Source of the DNA: Marasmius tenuissimus
Taxonomy: Eukaryota > Basidiomycota > Agaricomycetes > Agaricales > Marasmiaceae
DNA length: 64,000 nt
Assembly (NCBI GenBank): GCA_029532415.1
Contig: JAQOTA010000050.1
Coordinates: forward strand, 3,782,001-3,846,000
Reading direction: 5' to 3'
This document shows, one piece after another, positions 45,011 through 56,636 of this stretch. The notes beneath the pieces were generated by a model, which saw nothing but the letters and a program-made list of their open reading frames with translations, had not been told where the DNA came from and searched no databases. The position numbers were made by a program, and so were the translations under genes. Numbering within the stretch: the stretch's first letter is position 1; every line of letters starts with the position of its first letter.

Positions 45011-48000
45011 TTATGAGGATATGCGGCAGTTCTCTTGCCGACATTCCTCCAGTTGAAGCTCGAGTTCAGCGAGACGCCTTCTCAGCTCTCTGTTACAGAA
45101 GGATGAGCGATGAAGCCTAACGGACTTATCAGTGTACGCACGAATTTTCCATAGAGAGCTCATTCCGGGAAGATTTGGTTTCCCTCAGGTTATTCGTCAA
45201 GGCAACCCAAGCTTCGTCGTCAGGAAGATTAGCATCATTGTACATGCCATCCAGTTCCTCGTTGAACGCCTAAGGGGTGTTTGAGTCTGTGTTTTGCAAG
45301 AACGAAAAGAAGTGCCCACCTCGTACATAATCTCTTTCTCCTTGGTAGTCTCCTCCAGCAAGCTTTTCATCACCTCCAACTGTCTTCTGGCGTTTTGTAG
45401 TTCCACGCTCTTCTTCTCCAAGTCATTGGTCCTCTGTAGAGTTGAGTGTGAGATAAAAGCGCGTCATACGAATTACTAGACCTGCCTCTTTCAACTGATG
45501 CGAGACGTCCTTTGCGGAGTTCTGAAGAGTTTCCAGTGCACTGAGGGCTCTCACTAGATTACCATCAGCTTCTGATGCCAGCACTCCAAAGTTGGTGTAA
45601 GATGTTGCCGAGGTTGGAGTAGATCCGACAGTAGGTGAGTCCATAGAACTATGAGATCGCAAGGGCGTTCCAAAGATGCTACCTGCAACAACCTTGCGCG
45701 GCGTGACTTCGCCATTCCGTTGGCCGATGAGTGACCGCATTTCGTCTAAACGATCTTGCGCTGCCTTAGTCTGGAGTCGAAGTGAGTAATTTCATAACTT
45801 ATACGAGACACCAACGCACCATCGGCGGGGGATTCCTCTGGGGTGTCCTCAGCCCTTTGACAGGAGACGATGGCCGAGAGATGGGCTCGTCTACATCTCT
45901 GGGATTACTTGCCTGTCTCTCAATCTCAAGTTTCAGGCGTTTGACCGCACGATGACCAGATTCGACCTAGTAATTGTTCAGATAGTGAACAAGCTCATGA
46001 GAGTGACAACTTACATCCTCTTTCGTTGTCTGGGCCAAATGGACAATGTTTTCCACTTCACTGAGAACTTGTGTGGTGGGAACGGACGACACCGCAGACA
46101 TCTTAGCGAGCTTGATTTGCGGCGAGACCCTTCTTGGAGAGTTTCTTGCCGGCCCACGCGACAGGGACGTACGACCAGATCTTCTTGGAAGAGGTGACTC
46201 GAGAACCCCGGTGCCACTACGAACGGACGTTTTCTTCTTTATGGACAAGGGCTCGACCGAAGAGGGAGGGGCAGCGGTACTGTGGATGCTACCCCTTGGA
46301 GTCGAATCATGCTGATCAACGGAAGGGAATGTCTGTCGTTTGCTTCTTGGAATTCCATTGGCCGCGAGGGGGCTACAGGTGTCTGAGGAAGTTCCTCTTC
46401 GATAACCTGGAACACGTCGTCACCCTCCATCGAAGATAACTCAAGAGGGGAAGGAGGGCGCGGGCTGCGTGACGGAGGAAGAGGGGAAGGGCTACGAGGT
46501 CCTAACGGACGGCGTTCAGACGAGGTATCGCGGGATAATGAACGCGAGGCACGAGAAGGTGACTGCAAGGTAGCGCCCGTGACTGTGCATTGACTGCTCG
46601 ACTCCTGGGCCGTTGATGCCCTTGAAGCTGGGCGAACGGGTCCTGGAGGATCCTCTGCGAGATGAAACAAGGTTTGGTACATCATCACAAGACATTCAAG
46701 GACACTCACCTTCGTAGATAGGGATTTCCAGGGGAGGCTGCGAATAAGTAGGAACCTGTCGGTCATTCTGATTCTTGCTGTTCCGACGGGCCAACTCCAA
46801 TTGAAGAGCAAGGTCTCGATCAGAAGTGTTCAGCTCCGGAGCGTCCTCAAACACGTCGTCGTCGTCATCGTCGTCGTCGTTGACGTCGCTCCAGTCAGAG
46901 GCACGATCCCTCGACGCAGACCGTGATCTGCCAAAAGATCTAGAAAGACTGCTCACGAAAGATCGTTCAGGTTCAGAGACCGCTTCCGGTGATCGCCCCC
47001 TCTCCTTCTGCTTGCGTTTCTTTGACGATGGTGTCGAGAGGAACGACGCATCATCGTCTGTTCCCGAGATAGTCGTTGCGGAAGTAGAGTTGGAACGATG
47101 AGAGAACTTGAAGCTACTGTCCGCCGTGCCTGTCGTGCTTGTATACACCGAGGATCGGCTGGTGGTGGATTTAGTTCGTCTATGGCTATTGATGGATCCG
47201 GAGAAAAAGTCTCCCATGGAGCTACCGGGCCGGGACGACGGAAACAAGGTCCTCGATATCGCATCTAAACCAAAGATTGAGACTTTGGATCTTGCGGTCG
47301 GTGTCGGTGGGCGAGAGTTTCTGTCCGTCTTGAATTGGAACAGACCGAACTGATGAACTATGGGGAAAGATCAAAGGTCCGCCAATCGGAAAAGGGAAAA
47401 CAGTTCACGAACTTGTGAGAACAACGCGTGAAGGTACCCGAGTGGTCTGAACTATATCTTCCTCTCCGGGGTCAGAAGGATCGCTCGAGGTGACTTTGTA
47501 CCGACATACACCTCCCGCCAGGGGCTGTAAACGTATTACCACAAACGGAGGGGATCCTACACCGAACGGAATCCTGTCCGCAGACCCATTTGCATCGACA
47601 TGAACCACAATCTTCGTCTACAACACGGCTTCAGACACTGACGACATGAGGAATACGGTCAAATCTCACCTTCTTCGCTTCCTGTAGAAAAGCGGTTCGC
47701 TGGTAAACATTGTAATACGTTCTTGCCATGGTCACCCTCCCCCCCTTCGACTCGACTTCGACTTCATCGGCCTGGAGAACCACGGACTGCCCCGCTCGTG
47801 CCCTATAGTTCGCCTGGATCTTCCACAAGTTCTCCAGGAATCGTCGCTTGTCCACACTTGTACGAGTGGGGTCCAAGTTCGGCGGTGACGGTGGGTGAAC
47901 AACTGACAAAGCCCTGAAGGGGCGACCAGTCCATCTGTCGCCCATATCTTGCGGTGGACTTTCGAGAAATAAATGGAAGTCTATCATAGTGTGAGCTTGC

Positions 48001-49480
48001 AGCGAACTCATGATAGTCGCGCTACGCACCTCCTCCGCCAACGTCGGTAACTGCAAGGTCCGTCACATCGAACACTCCTTTGTAGACCATCCCACCCTTC
48101 TTCTTGCCATTCGAGATAACGCCGGCTTTGGCGACCTTGTCCAGGTTGTCCAACCCTGCCAGCGAGCGACCACTCTTCTCTCCGTTTCCGGGTCGTTTGA
48201 CGAGCAGAACCTTATCGTCAAAAAGAAAGAGAGTGCAGTGGAGGGAGCTCAAATTTGAACTCGATGCAGAGGCTGAAGACGCCAGTGGCGTATCGGTGGG
48301 TATCTCCTCGACGTCGATGCAATCGATGAACTTGCGAGAGTTGGAGAATAGATCCGGTGGGAATCCCTCAATATTGGCTATGAGACAATAGAAGATCGAT
48401 GCTCGCTGAGTTTGCTCGTCAGTTTCCGCCTGTGCTATCTTGCTGGCAATTTCGTCTGCTTCCATGAGCTTAGCGCGTTGAGGGTCATCGGTGGCCATGT
48501 GTTTAATCATCAACCTGAACAGCAGAGTGTATCTGGGAATGCGCTGAACAGGATCCATCAGGAGTTCTCTGAGCCCTATCCTATTCTTCGTGTCGGAAGA
48601 TTGGTATTTGATACGCTTATTTTGAAGGGGTGTCAGGAGAAGAAATGGCGCCAAAGGTAGGACACGCACGTCAATATAAGCTGCAAACGACGACCTCTTA
48701 GAGACTTCCCGCTCGAATATCAACTGCGCCTCCTCTCTCTTCACATAGTACTGCTTATATAGCTCGAATCCTCGTAGGCCTTTGAAGTGTCGAAGAGCAA
48801 CATCCCCGATGCCCCCCACCGTTCTGGCGCCGTTCGGTGCGACCATTTTCTCCAAATCCGTCAGGAAAGCTTCGTTGACCGGTAACAGGTTGTCGACATT
48901 CCCAAATAAAGTTGTGGCTTCATACTTCGGGAGGATAGCAGTGCTTTTGCTTCGAGCAAAATTCCGCAACGGATCTGCGTAATCCTTCTTGAGAATTTGT
49001 AAACGTTGAACATAGGAACGTTCGGTAGCAACTAGTTCGTTCAGGGCTGAGGTGAGTGCTGAGGTGTCTGTTAAGGCTCTTTTTCGGGTTGTTGCCCCAT
49101 CCTGAGAGGTTAACGAAAGTGCGTAAGATCTTGGGTGAATGCGGATAGACAGGCAAATCTCTTACAGTTTGCGTCGAAGATCCATTCGATGTCGAGGAAA
49201 GCATACCATTTTCCGATTCTGACCCTTCCAAGACGTCTCCAAGAGATAAAACCAGCTCTTGAATCTCTGTTGAATCCTTTAGATTACAAGCTCTGCATTG
49301 ACAGAATTAGGACGATAGCGAACCTTCGGGAAGCCTTCTTCCACCCTCTGAGCCCTCAACAACTACTCCACAGAAGAAAACGCGTTTTGTGACACTCGAA
49401 GAACTGGGATCCGAGCGATGTTTGATGTCCTCAGTGCTGGGGAGGGGTACCAGTTTGCGCGGTGAGCCATTGAGAGCCAT
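45011..49480 (-). CDS. DH-domain RhoGEF with C-terminal coiled coil
   Basis: This is a second Dbl-family protein of about 1,350 residues and a different architecture from its neighbour. It starts MALNGSPRKLVPLPSTEDIK. The DH domain runs RNFARSKSTAILPKYEATTL, FGNVDNLLPVNEAFLTDLEK, YVKREEAQLIFEREVSKRS and LRELLMDPVQRIPRYTLLFR (about 48540), the conserved last helix. The following part (LHCTLFLFDDKVLLVKRPG, MVYKGVFDVTDLAVTDV, and APFRALSVVHPPSPPNLDP-like strands) fits a PH-like fold broken by introns. A long Ser-rich region follows, with a run of eight Asp (46854-46880). The C-terminal coiled coil is LEKKSVELQNARRQLEVMKS, LLEETTKEKEIMYE, and LRRRLAELELQLEECRQEN. More than ten exons. It faces the other RhoGEF tail to tail. 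Confidence 0.9.
46854..46880. repeat. CGT trinucleotide repeat coding for poly-Asp
   Basis: Nine triplets of CGT (one is CAT) lie on the plus strand inside the second RhoGEF gene. Read on the minus strand they give the acidic run of eight Asp in SDVNDDDDDDDDVFEDAPE. Length variation between strains is likely for such a tract. Confidence 0.9.
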
Positions 49481-49842
49481 CTTGAGAAGACAGAAGACGT
49501 GAAAGATAGAAAAGATAAAATGTGTGGGTTAAGGGTAACAGAAGGGAGGATCTAGCATCCAGAACGAGTGAGTGAGGGATTCAACTTGATTGGTAGACGC
49601 TGAGAACTGTTGTCAGTGTTGAAAGGGAACGCGGTCACGCGAACCCCCCTCGTGACCATGACGTTCCTGGATCCTGGGACCTGCGTTGCAAGCGGCGACT
49701 CCGAGCGCCTAATGGTACCTGATACACTCTACAACCACCTACTCGAGCATTCAATACACTCCTAACAGTATCCCGTTACTGAAATCTGGAAGGACTAACA
49801 ACTCTCTCGGAATACCGACCTATCCTGCCCTGTTCCATAACC
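49481..49842. other. Divergent promoter, RhoGEF and RING gene
   Basis: These 362 bases separate the starts of two diverging genes. No TATA box or clear motif was seen; the right part is rich in short CT and ACT runs. No open frame of note. Confidence 0.4.
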
Positions 49843-51137
49843 ATGCAGACAAGAAGCTCCAAAAGGAATGCCATAAAACTCCACCAAGTCGAGGCGGAGT
49901 TTCCCAGTGCTGATAGCGCAATGGTCGAGGACATCGACGACGTTGAGGCCAGTCTTGAGCATTTCAGAAGAGTTTCGCCACCTAACGTGACAGAGTCATT
50001 GATAGGACCAAGCGAAGAACCTTTTGAAGAGCGTGAAGTCCATGAAGAAGGAAATAAAGTGCCTTCGCGAACAGAACTCTGAACTACAGCGAAAACTGGA
50101 ACTTGAAGATAGTGCGTCAGAGACCCGCAGCCGTGAACAGGCCAGGCCTGATTTGAAGGAATTACCTTCGCTGAAGAAGCAGATTCGAACGCTTAAAAGG
50201 GTGGGTGGGTGGGTGGTGGCCTGATCCCCTGAAGGTTCGCTAATGCTCTTGCAGGCCAATGTGAAAGCAAGAGAGAAGATCGAGGCAGTATGTAGACCTT
50301 CTTCATCTACCTTCACCGCCAGAAATGAACAGTTTTATTCCAGCTCAGACAACGAGAGGCTCAAAAGGACGCCGACGAGCTGCAGGATAATGCAGGTGAA
50401 TCCGGGGTAGATGTAGCGCGGCAGATGAAGAAGGTTGGTGGTTGTAGCCTCCATCGAACTGCAGCGATCCTAAGACCATTAATAGCTCCTTCGGAGGTTT
50501 TCGGACCTCATGGCAATAAATACACTAGATGAGGGTGAAGAGTGCCCAATATGTATGGAACAAATGCAAGTCAACGAGGCATCAAGGTGAGTGCCATGAT
50601 CTTACACGGGTATGCAACCGAGTTTCACATCCCCGTTTTTCAGTTTCGAGTGCCAGCATTTGGCATGTAACGTATGCTTGGATGGACTGTTTAAGGCCAA
50701 AGGCGACCCCGCGCCTTGCCCCCACTGTCGCCAAGATTGCTCAAGGGATACTGCCGAGAATGTTCAATACACTGCAACTCAGCGATGGGATATGCTCCTT
50801 GAATGTGCCGAGGCTTGGGAGACTCTAGATTCAGGAGGACGCGGGGAGGATGTCACGGACGAAGAGGAAGGAAGCGGGCATTCCGATGAGAACGAGGAAG
50901 AGCACCAGGCCGAGAGGTACGTTGAATGAAAATCTCCAGATATTCCTCTTACTATTTGCATACATCAGAGCAACCTCAGAAGAATCGGCCAGGAAAGACT
51001 CGGATTCCGATGCGAATGAAGGGGCGTCAACGCCTCCCGCTAATGGCTCGAATTACTCAGGATTAGCGTCTCCTCAGAAACGAGCGCGATTGGAGCAACT
51101 CGCAGCAGAACGAGAGTTGAAGAAGAGACGTAGTTAA
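49843..51137 (+). CDS. RING-finger protein with coiled coil
   Basis: This is a putative E3 ubiquitin ligase of about 300 residues. The N-terminus (MQTRSSKRNAIKLHQVEAEF) joins, over an intron near 49987-50038, to a coiled coil, SMKKEIKCLREQNSELQRKL. This continues as LKELPSLKKQIRTLKR, ANVKAREKIEALRQREAQKD and FSDLMAINTLDEGEE. The RING is a C3HC4 type: CPICMEQMQVNEASS, joined over an intron to FECQHLACNVCLDGLF, then PCPHCRQDC (about 50545-50745). The tail is acidic (DVTDEEEGSGHSDENEEEHQ) and ends with SPQKRARLEQLAAERELKKR, a basic nuclear-type patch. The 5' splice site after LKR overlaps a run of four GGG. Substrate unknown. Confidence 0.86.
50199..50217 (+). repeat. GGGT repeat (G-quadruplex motif) at a 5' splice site
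   Basis: GGGTGGGTGGGTGGG occupies 50199-50213 on the sense strand of the RING gene. It has four G-triplets with one-base loops, the strongest class of quadruplex motif, and a further GG at 50215-50216. The intron donor GTGGGT begins at 50201, so the motif starts in the last two exon bases. Confidence 0.85.
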
Positions 51138-51354
51138 CCAGATGTACAAGCTCGTTCGAAGCTCTCCTTATCAATCACTCCGGTTGTATTACATCCAAAG
51201 AAATAATCTTATTGCGTGTCTATGTCATGATGCAGTGTGGTTATTACAGATACATAGCAATGTTGAATGAATAAAAGGACCCATGCAAACGTAAAAGTGG
51301 AGGATAAACAGATTGAAAACGAGATCAAGGAGAATGAAACATAGAAAGTCCGAA

Positions 51355-53810
51355 CTATGAAGGAGCCAACGCCATCTTTTTGAGCCGTGGTGTGCCTTCG
51401 GGTTCACTTAGTGTATCGTTGTCGTCGACCTTACGCTTAATGCCGGCAAGCTTCGATTCAGGCGAGGACGATAGGCCCCGGGGAGGGGTCTGTTGTTTGG
51501 GTTGGAACACTCGCTCAGGGGTACCAGAGCGACTCCGACTTGATACATCGGTGCGCAAACGTGCAACTAAGGTATTACTGGATGCCTCCGCATGACAAGT
51601 TGCGTGATATATCTAGTAGACACAAAACGAAACGTCAGCATGATGTACAATGAGGATAGAGGCGCAAACAACTTACCCGATCATCCTTCTTGATTGCATT
51701 CTTCCATACCCATTCCTCCTCGTCTTCGACGAATTCAGGACTCAGGACTTCCTTACAGACTGGACACGAGATGGTTTTCGACTCATCTCCTGGTGGCACA
51801 ACAACGAACTGGGACCGCAGCTCAGCATCTCGCTTAACAGCTTCCGCAGCAGCAGCAGCTTTTGGATTGAGGGGACGGTGGTCAGCACAGCCCTTGCCTT
51901 TGATATCGGACACGTCATGAATCCAGTCCTAGAAGGTCAAAGTAAGTATCACATCACAAGAGCTGTACAGGTGGAACACACCTCTACTCCGATGAACCAG
52001 CTTCGACTGTGTCCTCTGCCGATGTTTTGATTAGCTTTGAGGTTCTGCCTGAAATGCATATCGAGATGGTCTTCCAGTTCCTTCTTTCCTGAAGCAGTAT
52101 CAAGGAAGCGGACACCACATTGTTTGCATTGAAGTGATAATCGATCATATAGTAACGACTGCATAGGTGGTTTCGAGCTGCAAAGCAGTGAAAAATTAGC
52201 AAGAATGTGTAGGGCGGAGATGAGGGAGTGACGTACCGGGTGAGTCCGACAGTGCTTAGTTGCACAGTGTGATCGAGTATACTTGCGCGGTACGATCTTG
52301 ATGTCTCCCGTTCGTAGTCGACCGCTTCTTCAGCCTGAGTTGATCCCGCACCCAGCGGAGTACCGTTCGCGGAAACGACGCCTGACTTGAGCAGAGATGA
52401 AAGGAGATCGGCAAAACCAGCGGCGGGAACTGGAGAGATAGCGGACATAGAGGACGGGGTGGGTACTTCTGTTTTCGGAGGAGAGACAGATTGAATAGTG
52501 GGAATTGAGGGTATAACCGGTGGCGGCGTTGTAAAGGTTGCCGGCGCTGGCCATGAAGGGGCTGCGACGGGCTGAGGTTGATGTTGAGGAGGAGGCGAAG
52601 GTTGTGTAGCTGTTCGCATTAACGAGCGAAGTTGACTAAGAATCTGCACGAGTTCCTCCTGGGAAACGCCGGCCTCAACAAGCCGCTTTAACTGGGAAAC
52701 AATAATAAGTCAGCGAGCTTGACAGACAGTACGAAAGGAAGGGCGCACCTGTTGAAGGACGGCAACATGATTCTGAGCGACGGCGTCAGCAGGGTTGCAT
52801 TGAAGCGCTCTCTCTTTTTGTCCAAGCGTAAACTCGAGTTCACTCAAGACCTGGCCCTTCGTTACCTGGCCGGAAGAGTTGAAACGAGACTGCTGGGACC
52901 GTTGAGCTTGTGTTTTAGGTTTGCGCGTACGACGATGATTACGCACGCTATTCGAGCCTTCTCCCCAGATGCTGCGTTCGATGGAGACTTGAGCTGGAAC
53001 ACCGAATAACTCCTTGCCTGTGGGGGAGCCTGTCCGCCATGTGAGGACGAGTTCGACCATCTTGCTGCGCGTGGTTCATCGACTTGCTGATAGGTTTCAA
53101 CGAAGAGGGGCATGACGAAGCCTGCAAAGTGCCGTGCGTACGGGTCGTAGATATTCTTGCTGATCATATCGAGGAGGTAAAACGATGGTAACTTCATCCA
53201 AGGAGGGACCTGACCAAATCAATCCGAGTCAGCAAACACGTTGACAAACAAACAAACGATGATGAAGCGGAAGCGGAAAGTAGTCGGATCCGGCCGAATC
53301 GATCACTACGCCGGAAAATTTGCTCCCCAGGGAGAGGCCACGTCGACCGACTGGTGCGTTATGCTCACAATGGTAATGTAAATCTACTACATGGGATCTA
53401 ATAGAACAGAGCAATAGCGTACACGCATGACTGCTATATCGTATGTGTCGTAGGAGTGATGCGGCAGAACGAGAAGAACAATACTAGGACGATGAATCAC
53501 TCACCCTTCGAATGTGTGCCTCCAAACATTGTGCGATGACCTCCGCAAACCGCACGTAATCCTGAGCGAACATCGAGAGACTCTGGATGATGGGTCGGGA
53601 ATTAACCGTTAGTTCAGCAAGCCGTTGAGAAAAATCCCTGCGGAACGTTGCAGGGTCGACATAGTAAACAGGGGGAGGAACCGGTGCTGAAGGCGTATAT
53701 TGATACGAGTGGAAGGTATTGGGGGGCATCTGAGAGTAAGACGACGATGCGCCGTACTGCTGCTGCTGTTGACTGTAGAAGGGCTGAGGGGGCTGAGGAT
53801 AGAGGGACAT
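51355..53810 (-). CDS. PCF11: PCF11, mRNA 3'-end processing factor
   Basis: Pcf11 binds the Ser2-phosphorylated C-terminal domain of RNA polymerase II and works in cleavage/polyadenylation and termination. After a Pro/Gln-rich start (MSLYPQPPQPFYSQQQQQYG) the CID domain is seen: TFRRDFSQRLAELTVNSRPI, then, across an intron, VPPWMKLPSFYLLDMISKNI, YDPYARHFAGFVMPLFVETY and LVLTWRTGSPTGKELFGV. Next come a coiled-coil/Gln-rich region (LSELEFTLGQKERALQ) and a Pro-rich linker. Two zinc fingers flank the Clp1-binding region: LQCKQCGVRFLDTASG with LEDHLDMHF, and ISCPVCKEVLSPEF with EEEWVWKNA and DDRIYHATCH (joined over an intron near 51615-51680). The family order is complete. The Ser/Pro C-terminus ends PRLKKMALAPS. 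About 690 residues. Confidence 0.93.
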
Positions 53811-54138
53811 GATGCTGGCTCTAAAAACTCAAGAGTGGCTTCGCGAAAGAGAGAAACTGGCACAATACTGCCGCAGAGCTTTCACGCTGGTTCACTCGAG
53901 AGGACGACTAGCGACGAATCGTCGAGTCTGACGATGGTGGTGGTTCGTTGTGAAAAGATGACAAACAAACCTAAGCACGATTCCGCTCTTGATGTGTCCC
54001 GGTCCGTGCGTTTCCCACGCACCACACTGCCCTCGGGAGTCGGCTGACACAGTACGACGCCTGACTGTGACTAAACCTGACCACAAGTACAACAGACACA
54101 ACCCGCGATTGTTGTTCTCGATCGTTCTGGTATGAGCT
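53811..54138. other. Divergent promoter, PCF11 and DUF676 gene
   Basis: These 328 bases separate two start codons on opposite strands. No TATA box stands out. A plus-strand frame across the area (53700-54047) is the antisense shadow of PCF11 and flank. Nothing else is seen. Confidence 0.4.
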
Positions 54139-55623
54139 ATGGCTGGCGACACGGATCACCAAGAGATTCTCCTGCTCATCTTTGTTCATGGATTCAAAGG
54201 AGACGATAATACCTTTGCCCAATTCCCTCAAAGACTGCAAACTATTCTACAAGGTTCTTTGCCGCGATATCAGGTGGAATCACTTGTGTTTCCTGCGTAT
54301 GAGGTGATTCACACATCCCTACATTCGTCTTTCATGTCTGACAGCTTGCAGCTAGACCCGAGGTCAATTGGTATAGATTCGCTTCATTCCATAGCTCCAA
54401 GATACAGCGTTCATGATCTCTCCAGAACGAAGCAGTTGCGAGGTTCGCGGATTGGTTAACAACACTTACCGTCCAAAAGGAGGTTGAGCATGGGGGATCT
54501 GGCAAAGCCAAAATAGTCATCTGTGGCCACAGGTGCGAAACTTGAGCTCCAGCTTATTTGACTGTCGTTTACATTATCTTACAGCATGGGAGGCTTACTC
54601 GCAGCTGATGCCGTCCTCGAGTTTATCAAAACCAGGCCTGACCCGAAGGCTCCAATCTGGCCCAACATCGTAGCCTGTATAGCATTCGATACGCCTGTCA
54701 GTCTATCCCCCTGACTCACCTTCCACCGTTCACCGTCCTTATTTGATTGACGAACAGTATTTCGGACTTCACCCCTATGTATTCAAGAATTCTGCCACCA
54801 AGGCCGCACAATATGCTGAAACTGCGAAGTCAGTTGGCACCGCGTTATTCGGTTCTCTGTCCGGCTTGGGCTCTGGAAGATCTACACCAGAGCCTCCTTC
54901 GACGCCTCCTGCAGGCCTCCTCACTGGCCCTTCTCAAGAGCAACCCGGTTGGAGCAAATGGGCACCTGCCGCGTATGCTGTAGGTGGCGCCCTATTCGCT
55001 GGTGCGGCAGCTGGTGGGGCGTATTACAAACGCGCCGAACTAGGACTCGGTTACAGTTGGGCGACTGATCATCTCAAGTACGTCGGAAACTTGTGGGACG
55101 AAGAGGCTTCCAAGAAGCGAGTGGATGACATGATTGAAGTTGATGAGACGACGGGCATACATTTCCGAACGTGAGTGTACCTTATCACTCAAATCTCAGT
55201 TCACAGCGCCTGGCTCAACCTTGAATTGGTATAAGCTTTTACACGTTTCTCCCAGCCGTAGCATTCGTACATAACCTGGATCGGACTTTCATTGTCATCC
55301 CCAAAGGAAATCCGAAAATCCAGTCCCGCTTCATACGTGCGGAGAATAACACGGCAACCGACGAAGTACAGGCCCACACGGGGATGTTTGCGGCCCAAAC
55401 CAATGACGGTTATTACAACTTGGGTTTAGAGACTGCTCGTCTCATCCAAGAAGCACTTGCGTCAAAGGGCGAGATTGTCGAGGCTGGACCGATCCCATTG
55501 GACTCAGAGATGGACTCAGACATACCTCCAGAGAGTTCTTCCCCAATGATTGACACTCGCAAAGAGTCGACTTCGACATCTGCCTCTTCGGATGCACTCA
55601 TTGACCATAACCCATGGAAATGA
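54139..55623 (+). CDS. DUF676 serine hydrolase
   Basis: This is an alpha/beta hydrolase of the DUF676 (lipase-like) family. The start MAGDTDHQEILLLIFVHGFK contains the oxyanion-hole HGFKG. SLVFPAYE is followed by two close introns enclosing a 15-base exon (54356-54370, TRGQL), then NEAVARFADWLTTLTVQ. The nucleophile elbow is GHSMGG: GH, then a Ser codon split by an intron near 54531-54584, then MGGLLAADAVLEF. AFDTPYFGLHPYVFKN is the typical acid region. A helical, Ala/Gly-rich stretch (YAVGGALFAGAAAGGAYY) could be a membrane segment. The His region is probably AHTGMFAAQTNDGYYNLG. The tail is Ser/acidic, ending in DALIDHNPWK. Likely a lipid or ester hydrolase; substrate unknown. Confidence 0.9.
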
Positions 55624-55699
55624 GGAATATATTTTCACACTGGTAGAGATAGTGCGATAGGTTTCAGATTGCCTTCAGGCTTGTAACTATACAAAGGAA

Positions 55700-56398
55700 T
55701 TATTGTTTTAATGAAAGCTGCATTGCATACGCGTCTTCTCCGTCGGCATCTGATTCCAGGATCAGTGAAGTTTCGAAAGTAAAGAAGTGGCTAACTCACA
55801 GTATCCTTTCTCTATGTCCTTCACGGTAAAACCCAGCGTATCCTTGTAGAGACCGAGGGCTGCTCGATTCGATTTGCGAACGTGTAGAGACACGTAGGAC
55901 GCTTTATAAACAGTCGCCATAGCTTCTTCTGGATAGATGAAAACGATTTCAGTAAGCAAGCTCAAGCAAACACAAACCGGGGGCACCAGCAGATACGCAC
56001 GCGATTGTATCATCAGCTTTTTTGCCAGCCCCAGCCGTCGATGTGATCGTAAAACAGAGATAGAGGTGACATGTCCGTGGACATGGTCTGCATCTGCAGG
56101 CTCTTCTTCCCTGTAAGATCTCTTGCGGTGAGAAGTATACCATCTGGAGAAAAGTAGGAGCACGTACATCTTCGCCAGAATGTACCCGACAACTCTCCCT
56201 TGATCTTCAGCAACGTATGATAAAGACGGCCACGTCAGGATGTGATAAAGGTCTTCTGATTCGTCTGGTCTTAGTTGTGTACGAGTTGGATCATCGCTGG
56301 GACATACAATATCGCATAGTATAGTTTTCAGGCAGGTTGCGTAGATTCACGCTTTGCATATGCATGAGGTCTTCCACTGTTGCTCGTCGAATGTTCAT
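55700..56398 (-). CDS. NAA10: NAA10, catalytic subunit of the NatA acetyltransferase
   Basis: Naa10 (Ard1) acetylates the N-termini of nascent proteins starting with Ser, Ala, Thr, Gly and similar, together with Naa15. The GNAT fold is seen as [30 protein letters not shown] (joined over an intron), VVGYILAKM, and [20 protein letters not shown], which holds the acetyl-CoA loop RRLGLA. It continues with [20 protein letters not shown] and [20 protein letters not shown], then [10 protein letters not shown]. The start at 56398 is the family's own; an upstream in-frame ATG at 56524 gives no conserved sequence. The protein is about 160 residues, with four or five introns. It lacks the long acidic tail that many animal Naa10 proteins have. 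Confidence 0.93.
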
Positions 56399-56636
56399 CC
56401 TGGACGCCAAGAGAGAATGAAGCGATTTTTCGAAAAGAGGGAAAGAGAGAAAAGCTGAACGCCGTGAACAACGGTGCTCTGCGTCAAAATTGAGAATGTG
56501 CGACACAGCCACTCGCAACGGCAAACGCGGTCTAAGTAAGACCAGAGCCAGACTAGAACGTCAGTGTATTTCTCTAGTACTAGTATTAAGTAAAGCAGAT
56601 ACGATGGGGTACTATGCAAACTCAGTAGATTACTTC

